A stretch of DNA of 64,000 bases from a bacterium (GCA_030431975.1 JAUIHP010000009.1:62001-126000); one strand, 5' to 3'. Shown: positions 28,999 to 37,912, counted from the first letter of the stretch. Made by a program: numbers and translations. The notes: generated by a model not told the origin, from the letters alone.

Positions 28999-29511
28999 TT
29001 AGACAGGCCAGTGTTCGCTCCGACACTTCTTCGGAGTGGCAAAGGCCATCAGTTTGAAAAGCAGAAACAAGAAACGGGTTCCTACACTCGGACGTCCGGT
29101 TTCCATCACGCTCTTCAACGTGTTTACGATCATCGTTCCGCCGCGAACCATCTGCTTCTCGGTCCGCGTTCCGTCCGGCAGATCCTCAATCGTCAGGGTA
29201 AACCGCACTCCCCCGTCTTCGGCGACCAGGTCGTAGCGGACCTTGCACTCGGGATCCTCAAACTGTGTGAACTTGAAGGTGTGGGCGAAGCGGTGGGGTG
29301 GGTTGCACTCGAGGATTTCCCCCACGACCCCGGTGTGTTTGCCGTCCGGGGACCGCATGGCCAGCCGGGACCCGGGCTCGAGCCGACGCGTGTCTATCCG
29401 CGAATTGAAGAAGGCGGCGATCGGAGCGTCGGTACGCGTGATCTCCGCCCAGACATCTTCCAGAGATGCATCGATCCAGACCTGAAACTTGGACGACTTT
29501 TCGTCAGGCAC
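28999..29511 (-). CDS. AHSA1/SRPBCC-domain protein
   Basis: 170 residues from GTG 29511. The fold signature is clear: VWIDASLEDVWAEITR near the start, a mid-protein RFAHTFKF strand, and FTLTIEDLPDGT. These START-like domains enclose a hydrophobic cavity; the type encoded beside ArsR-like repressors is common but its ligands are mostly unknown. The start overlaps the ArsR gene end by 8 nt, so the two are co-translated. Confidence 0.85.
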   Translation of the reverse strand: MPDEKSSKFQVWIDASLEDVWAEITRTDAPIAAFFNSRIDTRRLEPGSRLAMRSPDGKHTGVVGEILECNPPHRFAHTFKFTQFEDPECKVRYDLVAEDGGVRFTLTIEDLPDGTRTEKQMVRGGTMIVNTLKSVMETGRPSVGTRFLFLLFKLMAFATPKKCRSEHWPV

Positions 29512-29866
29512 GCTTCTCCCCTTCCTCCCGCCGCTCGGCGGCGCGGGACTCCGCCCGCTCCTGAATCGAACCCAGGCGTCCCGCCCAGAACGAGCTGTAC
29601 TCATCGGTCCAGCGCTCGTACATCCGCTGGATCGGCACAACATTGAACCAATGCTTCCGCACTCTCCCCTCCTTCTCGCTGATGAGGAGCCCCGCGTCCT
29701 CGAGCACGGCCAGATGCTTCATCGTGGCGATACGGCTCGAGTCAAAGTGACTCGCGATCTCGCCCACGCTCGAACCCGGCGAAAGCCGAAGCAGGTCGAG
29801 AATGCGTCGCCGATCCGGGTGAGCCAGGGCGGAGAAAAAGGCGGTCTCTGTGTCGGGCGTCATCAT
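29504..29866 (-). CDS. ArsR-family winged-helix repressor
   Basis: 120 residues from ATG 29866 (GTG 29875 is an alternative). HTH: FFSALAHPDRRRILDLL, then VGEIASHFDSSRIATMKHLAVLEDAGLL. No metal-binding Cys pair is visible, which fits the metal-free ArsR type paired with AHSA1 proteins. A perfect inverted repeat covers the start codon, suggesting autoregulation. The transcript may be nearly leaderless. Confidence 0.88.
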   Translation of the reverse strand: MMTPDTETAFFSALAHPDRRRILDLLRLSPGSSVGEIASHFDSSRIATMKHLAVLEDAGLLISEKEGRVRKHWFNVVPIQRMYERWTDEYSSFWAGRLGSIQERAESRAAERREEGEKRA

Positions 29867-29885
29867 GTAACTCACAGGTTACATG
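29864..29885. promoter_or_regulatory. Perfect inverted repeat, candidate ArsR operator
   Basis: CATGTAAC (29864-29871), six-base spacer TCACAG, GTTACATG (29878-29885). Both 8-bp arms match perfectly. The element covers both possible start codons of the ArsR gene, as expected for an autoregulatory operator. Confidence 0.75.
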
Positions 29886-29933
29886 TTAGGCCAGCCGATT
29901 TCAAGCGCGTCTGGTCGAACTTGGGAGGAATTT

Positions 29934-29963
29934 GGAAAAGAACGGCCGAGAGAACCCGGCCGT
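29934..29963 (-). terminator. Intrinsic terminator after the FMN reductase gene
   Basis: On the minus strand, ACGGCCG (29963-29957), an 8-nt loop and CGGCCGT (29948-29942) form a perfect 7-bp stem, followed by TCTTTT. It lies 24 nt past the FMN reductase stop and separates that gene from the ArsR operator. Confidence 0.75.
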
Positions 29964-29986
29964 GTGCCGTGTGCCCAGTAGGGTCC

Positions 29987-30559
29987 TCAGCTCTGGGACA
30001 GAGCGTCCGTCATCTGGATCAGCTGTTTGACGACGCTGTTCAGTCGCTCCCGAGTACCCTCATCGGTCAACTGACCGTCGTCATCGAACACCGACCCGGC
30101 CTGCTTGACGGCCACCGTTTGGGGCACGACCGTCACTCCAAGGACTTGGAGGATAAACTGGAGGTGCGGCTGAGCTCGCGACCCTCCCCAGGCTCCCGGC
30201 GACGCCGAGACGATCGCAGCCACCTTTCCGGAGTACGCCATCCGGGGCGGCTCGTCCCCATGCTTTCTCGACATCCAATCTATGACGTTCTTCATGAGCG
30301 GAGTGACCGACGCGTTGTACTCCGGCGAAGCGATGAGGAAGGCATCGTGATCCGCAGCGATCTGCTTCAGCCTGGTGACGTCCTTGGGAACACCCGCGGC
30401 CTCGAGATCCTGATTGAAGAGAGGCAAATCAAAATCGGCAAGGTCGAGAACGGTGACCTCTGCCCCTGCATCGCGGGCCATTTCGACCGCCACACGCAGG
30501 AGCTTGCCGTTGAACGACTCGCGCCGGGTACTTCCTGCGAATGCCAGAATCTTCGCCAT
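29987..30559 (-). CDS. NAD(P)H-dependent FMN reductase
   Basis: 190 residues, flavodoxin-like. The phosphate-binding loop GSTRRESFN lies at 9-17, and the FMN-contact block SPEYNASVTPLMKNVIDW near residue 85 is diagnostic for the NADPH-dependent FMN reductase/azoreductase (YieF/ChrR-like) family. It reduces FMN, quinones or other acceptors at NAD(P)H cost in the cytoplasm. ATG 30559 has AGGAGTG just upstream. A terminator follows. Confidence 0.9.
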   Translation of the reverse strand: MAKILAFAGSTRRESFNGKLLRVAVEMARDAGAEVTVLDLADFDLPLFNQDLEAAGVPKDVTRLKQIAADHDAFLIASPEYNASVTPLMKNVIDWMSRKHGDEPPRMAYSGKVAAIVSASPGAWGGSRAQPHLQFILQVLGVTVVPQTVAVKQAGSVFDDDGQLTDEGTRERLNSVVKQLIQMTDALSQS

Positions 30560-30659
30560 TCATCACTCCTCGTCGTGAAGCGTTTCTCGCTAAGAAGCCG
30601 TCTCGTTGTGAGCCGACTTGCCGCGAGGCTCTTGCTGCAGAAACTTGGTTGCCGCGAGC

Positions 30660-32561
30660 TTATCGCTCCGCCCACCGCGGCTCTTGCGCCTCGAAGTCGA
30701 TCCGTTCTCCCCGCGTCGGATGGAGGAAGGTCAGCTTCCAGGCGTGAAGGCACATCGGCGGATCGTCGGGATGCAAGCTTGCCGCCTGCTTTGAAGCCTT
30801 TGAACCGGCCACGGAATCAGATTCGTCCCCACACCCGGAGGTGCCGGAGTACAGAGGGTCGCCCACGATCGGCAATCCGACATGCTCCAGGTGCAATCGA
30901 ATCTGATTCGTGCGGCCCGTCACCGGCCGCACCTCCAACAAGGATTGGGACGCCGCGCCATCCGACCACGTTTCAAGAAGCCGACAATGTGTGCTCGCTT
31001 CCTGCCCGTCCGGGTCGACCCTTCGCGCGCCCTTGGCCAGCGATGAGCTGCTGATCCGAGCATCGATCGTCCATTCCCGGTCGGTTGGAATGCCCTCCAC
31101 CTTGGCGAGGTAGGTCTTCTCGACCTCCCCACGCTCGAACTGAGGTTGCAGCCTACGCGCGATAGCACGGGTCCGACTGAAGACGAGAAGTCCGGAGGTG
31201 TCCGCATCGAGTCGGTGAGCCGGCCGCACTCTGCCGGGCGCGTAGACCTGGTCCAGGATGTAGGTGGCCGTGTTGCGATGAAACCTCCCGCTCGGATGGA
31301 CCGGCAGCGGAGCCGGTTTGTTCACCACGACGAGAGACTCATCCTCGTAGAGGATCTCGATCCGCCCATTGACGTCAGGTTCGACGGTCCCCGGCACGGC
31401 ATGAACGAGGATGTTCCCGGACCGCACCACATCGTCCGCTCGTAACACGTCAGTCGCACCACCGGCAACCTCTCTGCCGCCGACCTCGCGGCGCACCGCA
31501 CCGCTCCGGATCTCGCGCATCCAGTCCTCACGCGAATGGATCGTCCGCAGAGCTTCGAGGAACTCGATGACGGTGAGTCCATCCCATCTTCCAGGCACAC
31601 GAAGCGGCCGAAGGTTTTCGTAGGGGACGCTCCCCGGAAGTGGATCCGAGACAGAAGCCAGCGCCTCATTGCGCGCGGACACGCACTGGGCTCTCTCCTC
31701 TTCCGGACTGGTCCAACAGTGCGGACAGGACTCGCCTTCCACGAACTGTTCCGAGGATCGGTCGGCCCGCGTCAAAGTGGACTGACAGGCGTAGCAACAG
31801 GTCGTGTCGGTCTCCTGGAGATTGGCGTCCAGGGCGACACGCTGATCGAAGACGAAGCACTCCCCGTCGTAGTGGGAATCCCCGCACTCCTCGAAATACT
31901 TGAGGATGCCGCCGTCCAGCTGCAGAACGTTTCGGAATCCGGCTTTCTCCAGATACGGAGCCGCTTTCTCGCAGCGGATGCCGCCCGTGCAAAACGTCAC
32001 CAGCGGCGCTTCGCGAAGACGCTCCTGAGTATCTTCAGGCAACTGCGCGATGGCTTCCGGAAACTTGCGAAAGTCTTCGAGCTGAAGACCGAGCGCCCCG
32101 GCAAAAGTGCCGAGTTCGAACTCGAAGGTGTTGCGGACGTCGAGCAGATGGAACGTCTCGCCGCGATCGTACATCGCCTTGAGCTCATGTGCGGAAACGC
32201 GGGGCGAGGTGTAGTCCTGAGGAGAGATACCATCGACGCCGAAGGCAATGATCTCCTTCTTGATCTTGATGAGCATGCGTCGATGCGGAAGATGGTCGCT
32301 CGGACTTTCTTTCACTTCCAAGTCCGCGAAAGGCACGTCGGCACGAAGGTGGTTCAGGAATGAGTCGATGGACTGCCGCGACGCAGCAACGAAGAGGTTG
32401 ATCCCCTCGGGACTGAGAAGGATCGTCCCCTTGATGCCCAGCTCTTCGCAAAGAGGGCGCCACGCCTTCTGCCTCTCCTCGAGACGGTCGAGTGAGACGA
32501 ACTTGTAGGCGGCGATATTGACGAAAGGAGCTTCGACTCCCGTGGCGGATGGCATCTTCAC
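30660..32561 (-). CDS. Fusion of tRNA uridine hydroxylase TrhO and RluA-type pseudouridine synthase
   Basis: 633 residues. Residues 1-282 are a TrhO/YceA protein: N-terminal ferredoxin-like domain, rhodanese with catalytic loop C191-T-G-G-I-R-C, and a C-terminal zinc-type CxxC...CxxC (CYAC, CPHC). TrhO hydroxylates U34 of tRNA. Residues about 325-633 are an RluA family pseudouridine synthase with an S4-like start, catalytic HRLD452ADTSG and GRTNQIRLHLEHVGLPIVGDP. Both halves look intact. Start at GTG 32561 overlaps the upstream stop (GTGA); ATG 32555 is an alternative. Last gene of a six-gene operon. Confidence 0.9.
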   Translation of the reverse strand: MKMPSATGVEAPFVNIAAYKFVSLDRLEERQKAWRPLCEELGIKGTILLSPEGINLFVAASRQSIDSFLNHLRADVPFADLEVKESPSDHLPHRRMLIKIKKEIIAFGVDGISPQDYTSPRVSAHELKAMYDRGETFHLLDVRNTFEFELGTFAGALGLQLEDFRKFPEAIAQLPEDTQERLREAPLVTFCTGGIRCEKAAPYLEKAGFRNVLQLDGGILKYFEECGDSHYDGECFVFDQRVALDANLQETDTTCCYACQSTLTRADRSSEQFVEGESCPHCWTSPEEERAQCVSARNEALASVSDPLPGSVPYENLRPLRVPGRWDGLTVIEFLEALRTIHSREDWMREIRSGAVRREVGGREVAGGATDVLRADDVVRSGNILVHAVPGTVEPDVNGRIEILYEDESLVVVNKPAPLPVHPSGRFHRNTATYILDQVYAPGRVRPAHRLDADTSGLLVFSRTRAIARRLQPQFERGEVEKTYLAKVEGIPTDREWTIDARISSSSLAKGARRVDPDGQEASTHCRLLETWSDGAASQSLLEVRPVTGRTNQIRLHLEHVGLPIVGDPLYSGTSGCGDESDSVAGSKASKQAASLHPDDPPMCLHAWKLTFLHPTRGERIDFEAQEPRWAER

Positions 32562-33190
32562 GACCCTACCTTCTGCAAGTAGGCCTTCCCTCTGGGCGAC
32601 AGCCGGTAGCCGACTTTGAGACTCTCCGTGAGCCCAAGCTCTTTGAGCTGCCGGACCCGCGGTTTGAACTTGGCTTTGATCATCCCAACCTCTCCGGCCA
32701 GGTCGGGAGCGCGCACACCTGGATTGTCCGCAATCAGCCGGAGAATACGGAGCCCCCAGGGACCCGCATCGCTTCTCGCACCCAACCCCTGAACCTTGGA
32801 GTCCAGCTCGGCAAACTCCGCCTTCGTGAACCGAGTCGACTGCCGAAGCGCGATCCGCGGATCCTCTCCGATGTGGCGAAGTCGGATTCGGTAGATCGAC
32901 CCGGACCGCTGCGCTGCGAGCTGTTCGAGAAGGTCGGCCTTGCTTTCCAATCCGGCGCGGCGGGCGTCACCTGCCGTGATCTTCTCTTCCGGAACCTCGT
33001 CGACGGAAGTGACCTCGAGAACCCCCACTGACGTTTTCAGCGTCGACCCCGAGCGAACCCTCGCCGTAGCCCACCGTCGAAAGACCTGATCGACGCTTCC
33101 ATCCCGGATCGCTTCCAGAATGGGTCTCTTGATCAGCACCGTACTCTTCCTTCTCCGACTCGTCATCCGGTCGGCGCGTCGGTCCTTCAC
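32558..33190 (-). CDS. ASCH-like (PUA-fold) plus winged-helix protein
   Basis: 210 residues. The first 110 residues (STVLIKRPILEAIRDG, then VGVLEVTSVDEVP, then IYRIRLRHIGEDPR) resemble an ASCH domain, a PUA-like RNA-binding fold. The last 75 residues form a winged helix (APDLAGEVGMIKAKFKPRVRQLKELGL). Together they suggest an RNA- or DNA-binding regulator. It is joined by a 4-nt overlap to an RNA-modification fusion gene, which fits an RNA role. GTG 33190 follows the previous stop by 3 nt; ATG 33166 is possible. Confidence 0.65.
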   Translation of the reverse strand: MKDRRADRMTSRRRKSTVLIKRPILEAIRDGSVDQVFRRWATARVRSGSTLKTSVGVLEVTSVDEVPEEKITAGDARRAGLESKADLLEQLAAQRSGSIYRIRLRHIGEDPRIALRQSTRFTKAEFAELDSKVQGLGARSDAGPWGLRILRLIADNPGVRAPDLAGEVGMIKAKFKPRVRQLKELGLTESLKVGYRLSPRGKAYLQKVGS

Positions 33191-33193
33191 CTC

Positions 33194-33925
33194 TCACTCG
33201 TCTGCAACTTCCACCGGGAATCGGTAATGCCCGGTCAATTCGTGCGCATCGATGCAGTCTTCCAGCTCTGGGCCGCGTCCAATGTTGTGCAGAATCAACG
33301 GCCGAGCGCCATCCGCCGATCGTCGGTCCGAAACGATCCCAATGTGAGGGAGCCGGCCGGCGACCGTGAAGGTTACGAGATCACCCGGTCGAAAGGCATC
33401 CCAGTCTAGCGGATCGTCGAGAGGAATCTCCGCACCCTGCCTCTTGAGGAATGTCCGCAGATTCGGGACCCGGCGATGATCGATGTTGCGATCGGGACGG
33501 CTCAATCCCCAGATCTTCGGGTACACCCCAAAGGCGCGGGTCATGTCCTCGTGAACGGCCTTTTGCAGATCAAACCCGAGCACACGATACGACCGTATGA
33601 CCAGATCGGTGCATACACCCGTACCCTCCGGGACATCACCGCCCGGATAGGGGATCGAGACGTAGGCCCCGTCGTAGCGCACCGGAACCCGGGTCCTGGC
33701 GGTCGCCGCTTCGACGAGTTGCAAAGCCCACGGATCGGCGAGTGGTTCGATCTGATCCGCACGCGTGACGACGGCAGTCATCACCGTCGTCACCGTTATC
33801 AAGGACAGCACAACAGCCGCGACGAACGACCTCTTCAGGGCGTCCCCGCGAACACGGCTGACTTCTGCAGCGGCACTACGTTGCCATCCACTGGTTGGCC
33901 GAATCTGCGAACCCAAGTGTTTCAA
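33194..33925 (-). CDS. DUF1287 (NlpC/P60-like) protein
   Basis: 243 residues. A membrane anchor near residues 32-52 precedes a DUF1287 domain: YDGAYVSIPYPGGDVP, then the Cys-containing GVCTDLVIRSYR, VHEDM, and NIDHRRVPNLRTFLKRQG, followed by GDLVTF and PHIGIVSD. The Cys/His/Asp-type layout suggests a papain-like amidase in the periplasm. The TTG start overlaps the SDR stop as TTGA, a coupled non-ATG start. No later ATG precedes the membrane helix. Confidence 0.82.
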   Translation of the reverse strand: MKHLGSQIRPTSGWQRSAAAEVSRVRGDALKRSFVAAVVLSLITVTTVMTAVVTRADQIEPLADPWALQLVEAATARTRVPVRYDGAYVSIPYPGGDVPEGTGVCTDLVIRSYRVLGFDLQKAVHEDMTRAFGVYPKIWGLSRPDRNIDHRRVPNLRTFLKRQGAEIPLDDPLDWDAFRPGDLVTFTVAGRLPHIGIVSDRRSADGARPLILHNIGRGPELEDCIDAHELTGHYRFPVEVADE

Positions 33926-34650
33926 GGCTCGAAACGCTTTTCGGAGAACCGTTCCCCGCTCCGCCCGTCCAGGAAGCTGAGCATCGGAACCACCACGGAC
34001 TCGGCAGGCTGAAGTGACCCGCTTTCGTGAAACCCTTTGAAAACCTGGGCGGAGGGAAACTCGTTGTCATCGGCGGATCGCGCCTCCACTTGCATCGGCG
34101 TGTCGACGATCCCCGGTTCGTAACTCAGGATTTCGATGTCCTCACGCTGTGCCATCTCTTCGGCCAGGGTCATCCCGACGAGACGGAGCGCGGCTTTGGA
34201 TCCACCGTAGTCTCCGAGTCCGGGAATCCCACGGCCGGCCGCTCCGGTAGAGAGGTTGATCACACGCAATGGGACGTTCTTTGGCGCCTGTTTCGCGACC
34301 GTGCCCATGAGGTGCATCGGTGCGATGGTGTTGACGGCGAAGATGCGCGCCACCTCCTGCGGGGACGCATGTCCCAAGGCGCGAAGCGTACCGATAGCCG
34401 CGGCGTTGTTGACCAGTCCGACTCGCGTCGTGGATGGATCCTCCAGGAAGCGAGGTAGCTCGACCCGAGTGAAGCGATCCAGCTGCTCCGGGTCCGCCAA
34501 GTCCAACTCGATGTGCGCGTAGTTCTCGTTCTCCCGCTCGACCGCACGCCGGGAAACCCCGAGGACCCGCCAACCTCGATCCAGGAGTCCGTCGACCAAT
34601 GCCGACCCGATTCCGGTACTCGTTCCCGTCACCAACGCCCATGAACTCAT
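33922..34650 (-). CDS. Short-chain dehydrogenase/reductase
   Basis: 242 residues. NAD(P)-binding TGTSTGIG at 8-15, VNNAA near 80, catalytic Ser134 (INLSTGAAG) and Y148-G-G-S-K152. Overall it resembles the sepiapterin reductase branch. Substrate unknown. ATG 34650 overlaps the upstream GNAT stop by 4 nt (ATGA); an upstream GTG at 34662 is possible. Confidence 0.88.
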   Translation of the reverse strand: MSSWALVTGTSTGIGSALVDGLLDRGWRVLGVSRRAVERENENYAHIELDLADPEQLDRFTRVELPRFLEDPSTTRVGLVNNAAAIGTLRALGHASPQEVARIFAVNTIAPMHLMGTVAKQAPKNVPLRVINLSTGAAGRGIPGLGDYGGSKAALRLVGMTLAEEMAQREDIEILSYEPGIVDTPMQVEARSADDNEFPSAQVFKGFHESGSLQPAESVVVPMLSFLDGRSGERFSEKRFEP

Positions 34651-35156
34651 CTGAGAAAACACTCCGTGATCACTTCGTCCAGGTACTTTCCGTCGACGCG
34701 CGCGTGTTCCCTCGCGACGCCGACCGTCTCGAAACCCAAACTTCGGTAGTAGGCCAATGCGGCTTTGTTGTCTTTTCGGATGTTTGCGCGAAGCTTGCGA
34801 AATCCACAGGCCTTGGCTCGTTCGAAAGTCTCCGCGGCGAGCGCTCGACCGACCCCGGAACGATGAGCGCGGGCGGCGACGAAGGTGCTGATCTCGCCCA
34901 CGTGAAGAAGTGCCGGCTCTTCAGAAAACGGCAGCACGTCCTGGATTCCGAGAATCCTGGATTCCGAGACCGCGGCCACGTAGGAACTTCGGACAGGAAG
35001 GCCCCGGATGAAGCTGATCTGATCATCCACCGTTCCGGCCGATTCCATGATCGTGAAGCGGCCGTCACTGATCACCTCTTCAAGAAGAACAGTGATCGAC
35101 TCGGCGTCGCGAATCTCGACGGGTCGGACAAGTAGTTTGGAGTCGCACGTGCTCAA
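34647..35156 (-). CDS. GNAT N-acetyltransferase
   Basis: 169 residues. Motif A is ARAHRSGVGRALAAETFERA, with acetyl-CoA pyrophosphate loop R-S-G-V-G-R-A; motif B is NKAALAYYRSLGF. Acetylates an amine on a small molecule or protein N-terminus. TTG 35156 overlaps the upstream stop as TTGA. Third gene from the operon's end toward its start. Confidence 0.88.
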   Translation of the reverse strand: MSTCDSKLLVRPVEIRDAESITVLLEEVISDGRFTIMESAGTVDDQISFIRGLPVRSSYVAAVSESRILGIQDVLPFSEEPALLHVGEISTFVAARAHRSGVGRALAAETFERAKACGFRKLRANIRKDNKAALAYYRSLGFETVGVAREHARVDGKYLDEVITECFLR

Positions 35157-35863
35157 CGAATGCGAATCTCATCCGTCTCGGCCGTCTCTTCGGGCCAACG
35201 CCATTCCTCGCGCCACGAGTCCTTTTCGTAACCCGACGTCCCGCCGTAGATCGCTCCCAGGGCAGCCGCACCTCCCACCATCCACCAGGCCGTGTCCTCA
35301 TCCATCCATCCAAAACTGGTGGCCATGGCCGCGCTGAAAAGCCCCAGTTTTGCGCCCAGGTCCGCTCCCTTGAGCGTGGTGCCTCCACGTCCGTACTCGT
35401 GGTACCTCATTCCGTAGAGAGCCGCGACTTTTGGAGAGAGGAGCAATCCGGATCGGGTGCGAACGCCCTCTCGTTGGTAGTACTGCGGGACGAAATCGCT
35501 GCCGGCGCCGGGGGGAACTAGGGACTCCCGCATGAACGCGCTTCCGGATGCGGTGAGCCCGGCGCTTCGCACGGGCGGTCGCATTTGTAGCCGGCCTCCG
35601 GAGAGGTAGAACCGGCGAACTGTAGGGGCAACAGCGCTCGGAGCGTCATCGCCACTTGCTGACTCGGCAACGGTGGGCGCTTCTTTCGGCGCCGCCCCAT
35701 CCTCTGCCCAGCTGACACCCACAAGAATGCTTACGAAGATCAAAGTGCTCACGAGACTCAGGAATCCCAGCGAACCCGTCGTCGCCACGACACGCCACGA
35801 CGGGAGCGCGGCTTCCCGTTTCGGCCATCCGTGCCACCGTTGAGTCCGGCCCGGACGGCTCAT
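35153..35863 (-). CDS. Secreted or envelope protein of unknown function
   Basis: 236 residues from ATG 35863. A membrane segment at about 28-48 is followed by Ala/Pro-rich sequence and, near the end, two short hydrophobic Gly/Ala stretches (LGLFSAAMATSFGW, WWMVGGAAALGAIYGG) that could be a helical hairpin in the membrane. The C-terminus is acidic. The in-frame extension beyond 35863 overlaps the DUF6174 gene and is likely spurious. First gene of the coupled operon. Confidence 0.6.
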   Translation of the reverse strand: MSRPGRTQRWHGWPKREAALPSWRVVATTGSLGFLSLVSTLIFVSILVGVSWAEDGAAPKEAPTVAESASGDDAPSAVAPTVRRFYLSGGRLQMRPPVRSAGLTASGSAFMRESLVPPGAGSDFVPQYYQREGVRTRSGLLLSPKVAALYGMRYHEYGRGGTTLKGADLGAKLGLFSAAMATSFGWMDEDTAWWMVGGAAALGAIYGGTSGYEKDSWREEWRWPEETAETDEIRIR

Positions 35864-35933
35864 TGTCTTTGTCTGGCAACCTATGCGCATCGAGAAACCT
35901 GATCCTTGGCGCCGTAACCCGGCTGCCACTGCA

Positions 35934-36410
35934 CTACGGAGAGGGAGCGGCCAAAACCAAATCCGACATCTTCCACCGAGTCTCGTCGTCGGCAATTCCC
36001 CGGTTCCAATCGACGTAGAATTCACGCGCGAATCCGAAGACCGGATCGAATTCGACGTGGATCTCAGCAGCCTCCGCTTGGGCCCGCTCCACCAGATCGA
36101 AAACGTCTGCCACCGTTCGCGCGGACTCGAGTTCGACGACGCCTCCGTCCGAGCCGTCGGCATGCACAGCCACCAACTTGCCCGACTCGACGTCCGCTCT
36201 CCACGAACGCGGTCCCGCGCAGAAGCAAACCCTCTCCTGACGAATCGAGTAATTCTCCGAGCCGCGAGTCGCCCAGAGTTCGCGGGCCGTCTCCAGATCC
36301 GTGACATCGACCGGCTCCGGCGGATCCAAAACGGAATCGGAGCCCGAGCACGCGATACCGGTCGCCAGCAGGACGAACGAAACGGGAATCAAGACCATAG
36401 AGCGGAACAT
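35934..36410 (-). CDS. DUF6174 lipoprotein
   Basis: 158 residues. Lipobox G-I-A-C21. The body has the DUF6174 outline: NYSIRQERVCFCAGPRSW, then VESGKLVAVHADGS, VADVFDLVERAQ, and a last strand VEFDPVFGFAREFYVD. The C-F-C pair is typical. Function unknown. It precedes the six-gene operon on the same strand with a 70-nt gap. Confidence 0.78.
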   Translation of the reverse strand: MFRSMVLIPVSFVLLATGIACSGSDSVLDPPEPVDVTDLETARELWATRGSENYSIRQERVCFCAGPRSWRADVESGKLVAVHADGSDGGVVELESARTVADVFDLVERAQAEAAEIHVEFDPVFGFAREFYVDWNRGIADDETRWKMSDLVLAAPSP

Positions 36411-36514
36411 ATCGTCATCTCCAGGACTCAGGCCTGTCGCATGAAAGCCAGTGCCGTGACGACTTCCATTCTACGCTCCGGGCCGATTCCAGTCCCGCCT
36501 CTTGTCCCGGTCAA

Positions 36515-37912
36515 CTACCGCGTCGCGTGCGCAGCCAGCACGTCCGCAACACAGGCGGTACACCGCTTCACAGCCGGAAGATGCAAAAACTCGTTCGGTC
36601 CGTGAGCGTTCGAATGGGGCCCGAGCACGCCGGTGATCAGGAACTGAGCCTCCGGGTAGAGCTTGCCGAGCAGCCCCATGAACGGAATCGAGCCGCCCTC
36701 GCCCATATAGACCACGTCTTTGCCGAAGTACTTCTGGGATCCCTCCGCCAGAGCGTTCGCCATCCACGGCGCCAGCTCCGGCGCGTCGAACCCGGCGCCC
36801 GGCTCGGCGTTGAATCGCACGTGCGCGGAGTACGGCGGGTCGGCTTCGAGGATCTTCTTCAGCGCAGCCGCACCGGCGGCACAGTCCGCTCCGGGAGACG
36901 TACGGAACGAAAGCTTCACGGCGGTCTTCGGCCGTAGCACATTCCCAGCTTCACGAAGCGGTGGCGCGCCTTCGATCCCGGTGACGGAAAGCGTCGGCCG
37001 GAGAGTGCGATTGAAGATGAGCTCCGCCGGATCGTCGACGACGGGTCGCGCTCCCTCGACCCAGGGGAAGTTCGCCCGAACACTGTCGCCAAGGATCTCG
37101 GCCGCCTTCTGCACCTGTTCCTTCCGCTCCGGAGAAATCTCGGCCCAAAGCTCGTCGACCAGAACCCGACCCGTCTCCTGATCCTCGATGCGGGACAGAA
37201 GCTGGCGAAGGATGCGGAAGCTGGAAGGTACGACTCCACTCGCTCCGCCGGAGTGGACGCCGTCCTTGAGAATGTCGATGGTCAGGTTTCCGACGATGTT
37301 GCCGCGCAGAGAAGTCGTGCACCAAAGCTGGTCGTAGTTGCCGCAGCCAGAGTCCAGACAGACGATGAGGCTGGGCGTGCCGATGCGCTCCGAAAGATGC
37401 TCGATGTAGGGAGGCAGATCGGGTGATCCGCTCTCTTCGCTGCCTTCGATGATGACGACACAACGGGCAACCTTGCCGCCTTGTGCACGGACCGCCTGGA
37501 TCGCCGCCAACTCTGCAAAAAGCGCGTAGCCGTCATCGCCGGAGCCGCGACCGTAGAGCTTGTCGTCATGAACCCGCGGAGTCCACGGACCGAAACCCTC
37601 CCACCAACCTTCGGCTTCGGGCTGCTTGTCGAAATGGCCGTAGAGCATGACCGTGTCGTCGGTGTCTCCCGGAATCTCGATGAAGAGAAGCGGAGTGCGC
37701 CCTTCGAGCTGCAGGATCTCGGACGTCATTCCCGGAATCCCGAGCGCGTCCGCCCAGTTCTTCATGAGCTTGGCCGCTTCATCCAGGTGCCCGTGCCCAG
37801 ACCAGTTTGCGTCAAAAGCCGGCGAAAGGGCCGGAATGCGAACAAAGTCGCTGAGCGCAGGAACGATCGAGTCGTCCCACATCTTCGTGACAAAGTCCTG
37901 TGTCGCGGTCAT
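36515..37912 (-). CDS. M20-family metallodipeptidase
   Basis: 465 residues. Metal-site motifs of the M20 CNDP-like branch are present: MLYGHFDKQPEAEGW (His93, Asp95), YGRGSGDDG, the catalytic Glu block EGSEESGS near 156, CLDSGCG, and a late His block LGPHSNAHGPNE. The lid dimerisation domain (HSGGASG) is intact. It hydrolyses dipeptides or N-acyl amino acids in the cytoplasm. ATG 37912 with AGGAAG upstream. Confidence 0.93.
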   Translation of the reverse strand: MTATQDFVTKMWDDSIVPALSDFVRIPALSPAFDANWSGHGHLDEAAKLMKNWADALGIPGMTSEILQLEGRTPLLFIEIPGDTDDTVMLYGHFDKQPEAEGWWEGFGPWTPRVHDDKLYGRGSGDDGYALFAELAAIQAVRAQGGKVARCVVIIEGSEESGSPDLPPYIEHLSERIGTPSLIVCLDSGCGNYDQLWCTTSLRGNIVGNLTIDILKDGVHSGGASGVVPSSFRILRQLLSRIEDQETGRVLVDELWAEISPERKEQVQKAAEILGDSVRANFPWVEGARPVVDDPAELIFNRTLRPTLSVTGIEGAPPLREAGNVLRPKTAVKLSFRTSPGADCAAGAAALKKILEADPPYSAHVRFNAEPGAGFDAPELAPWMANALAEGSQKYFGKDVVYMGEGGSIPFMGLLGKLYPEAQFLITGVLGPHSNAHGPNEFLHLPAVKRCTACVADVLAAHATR

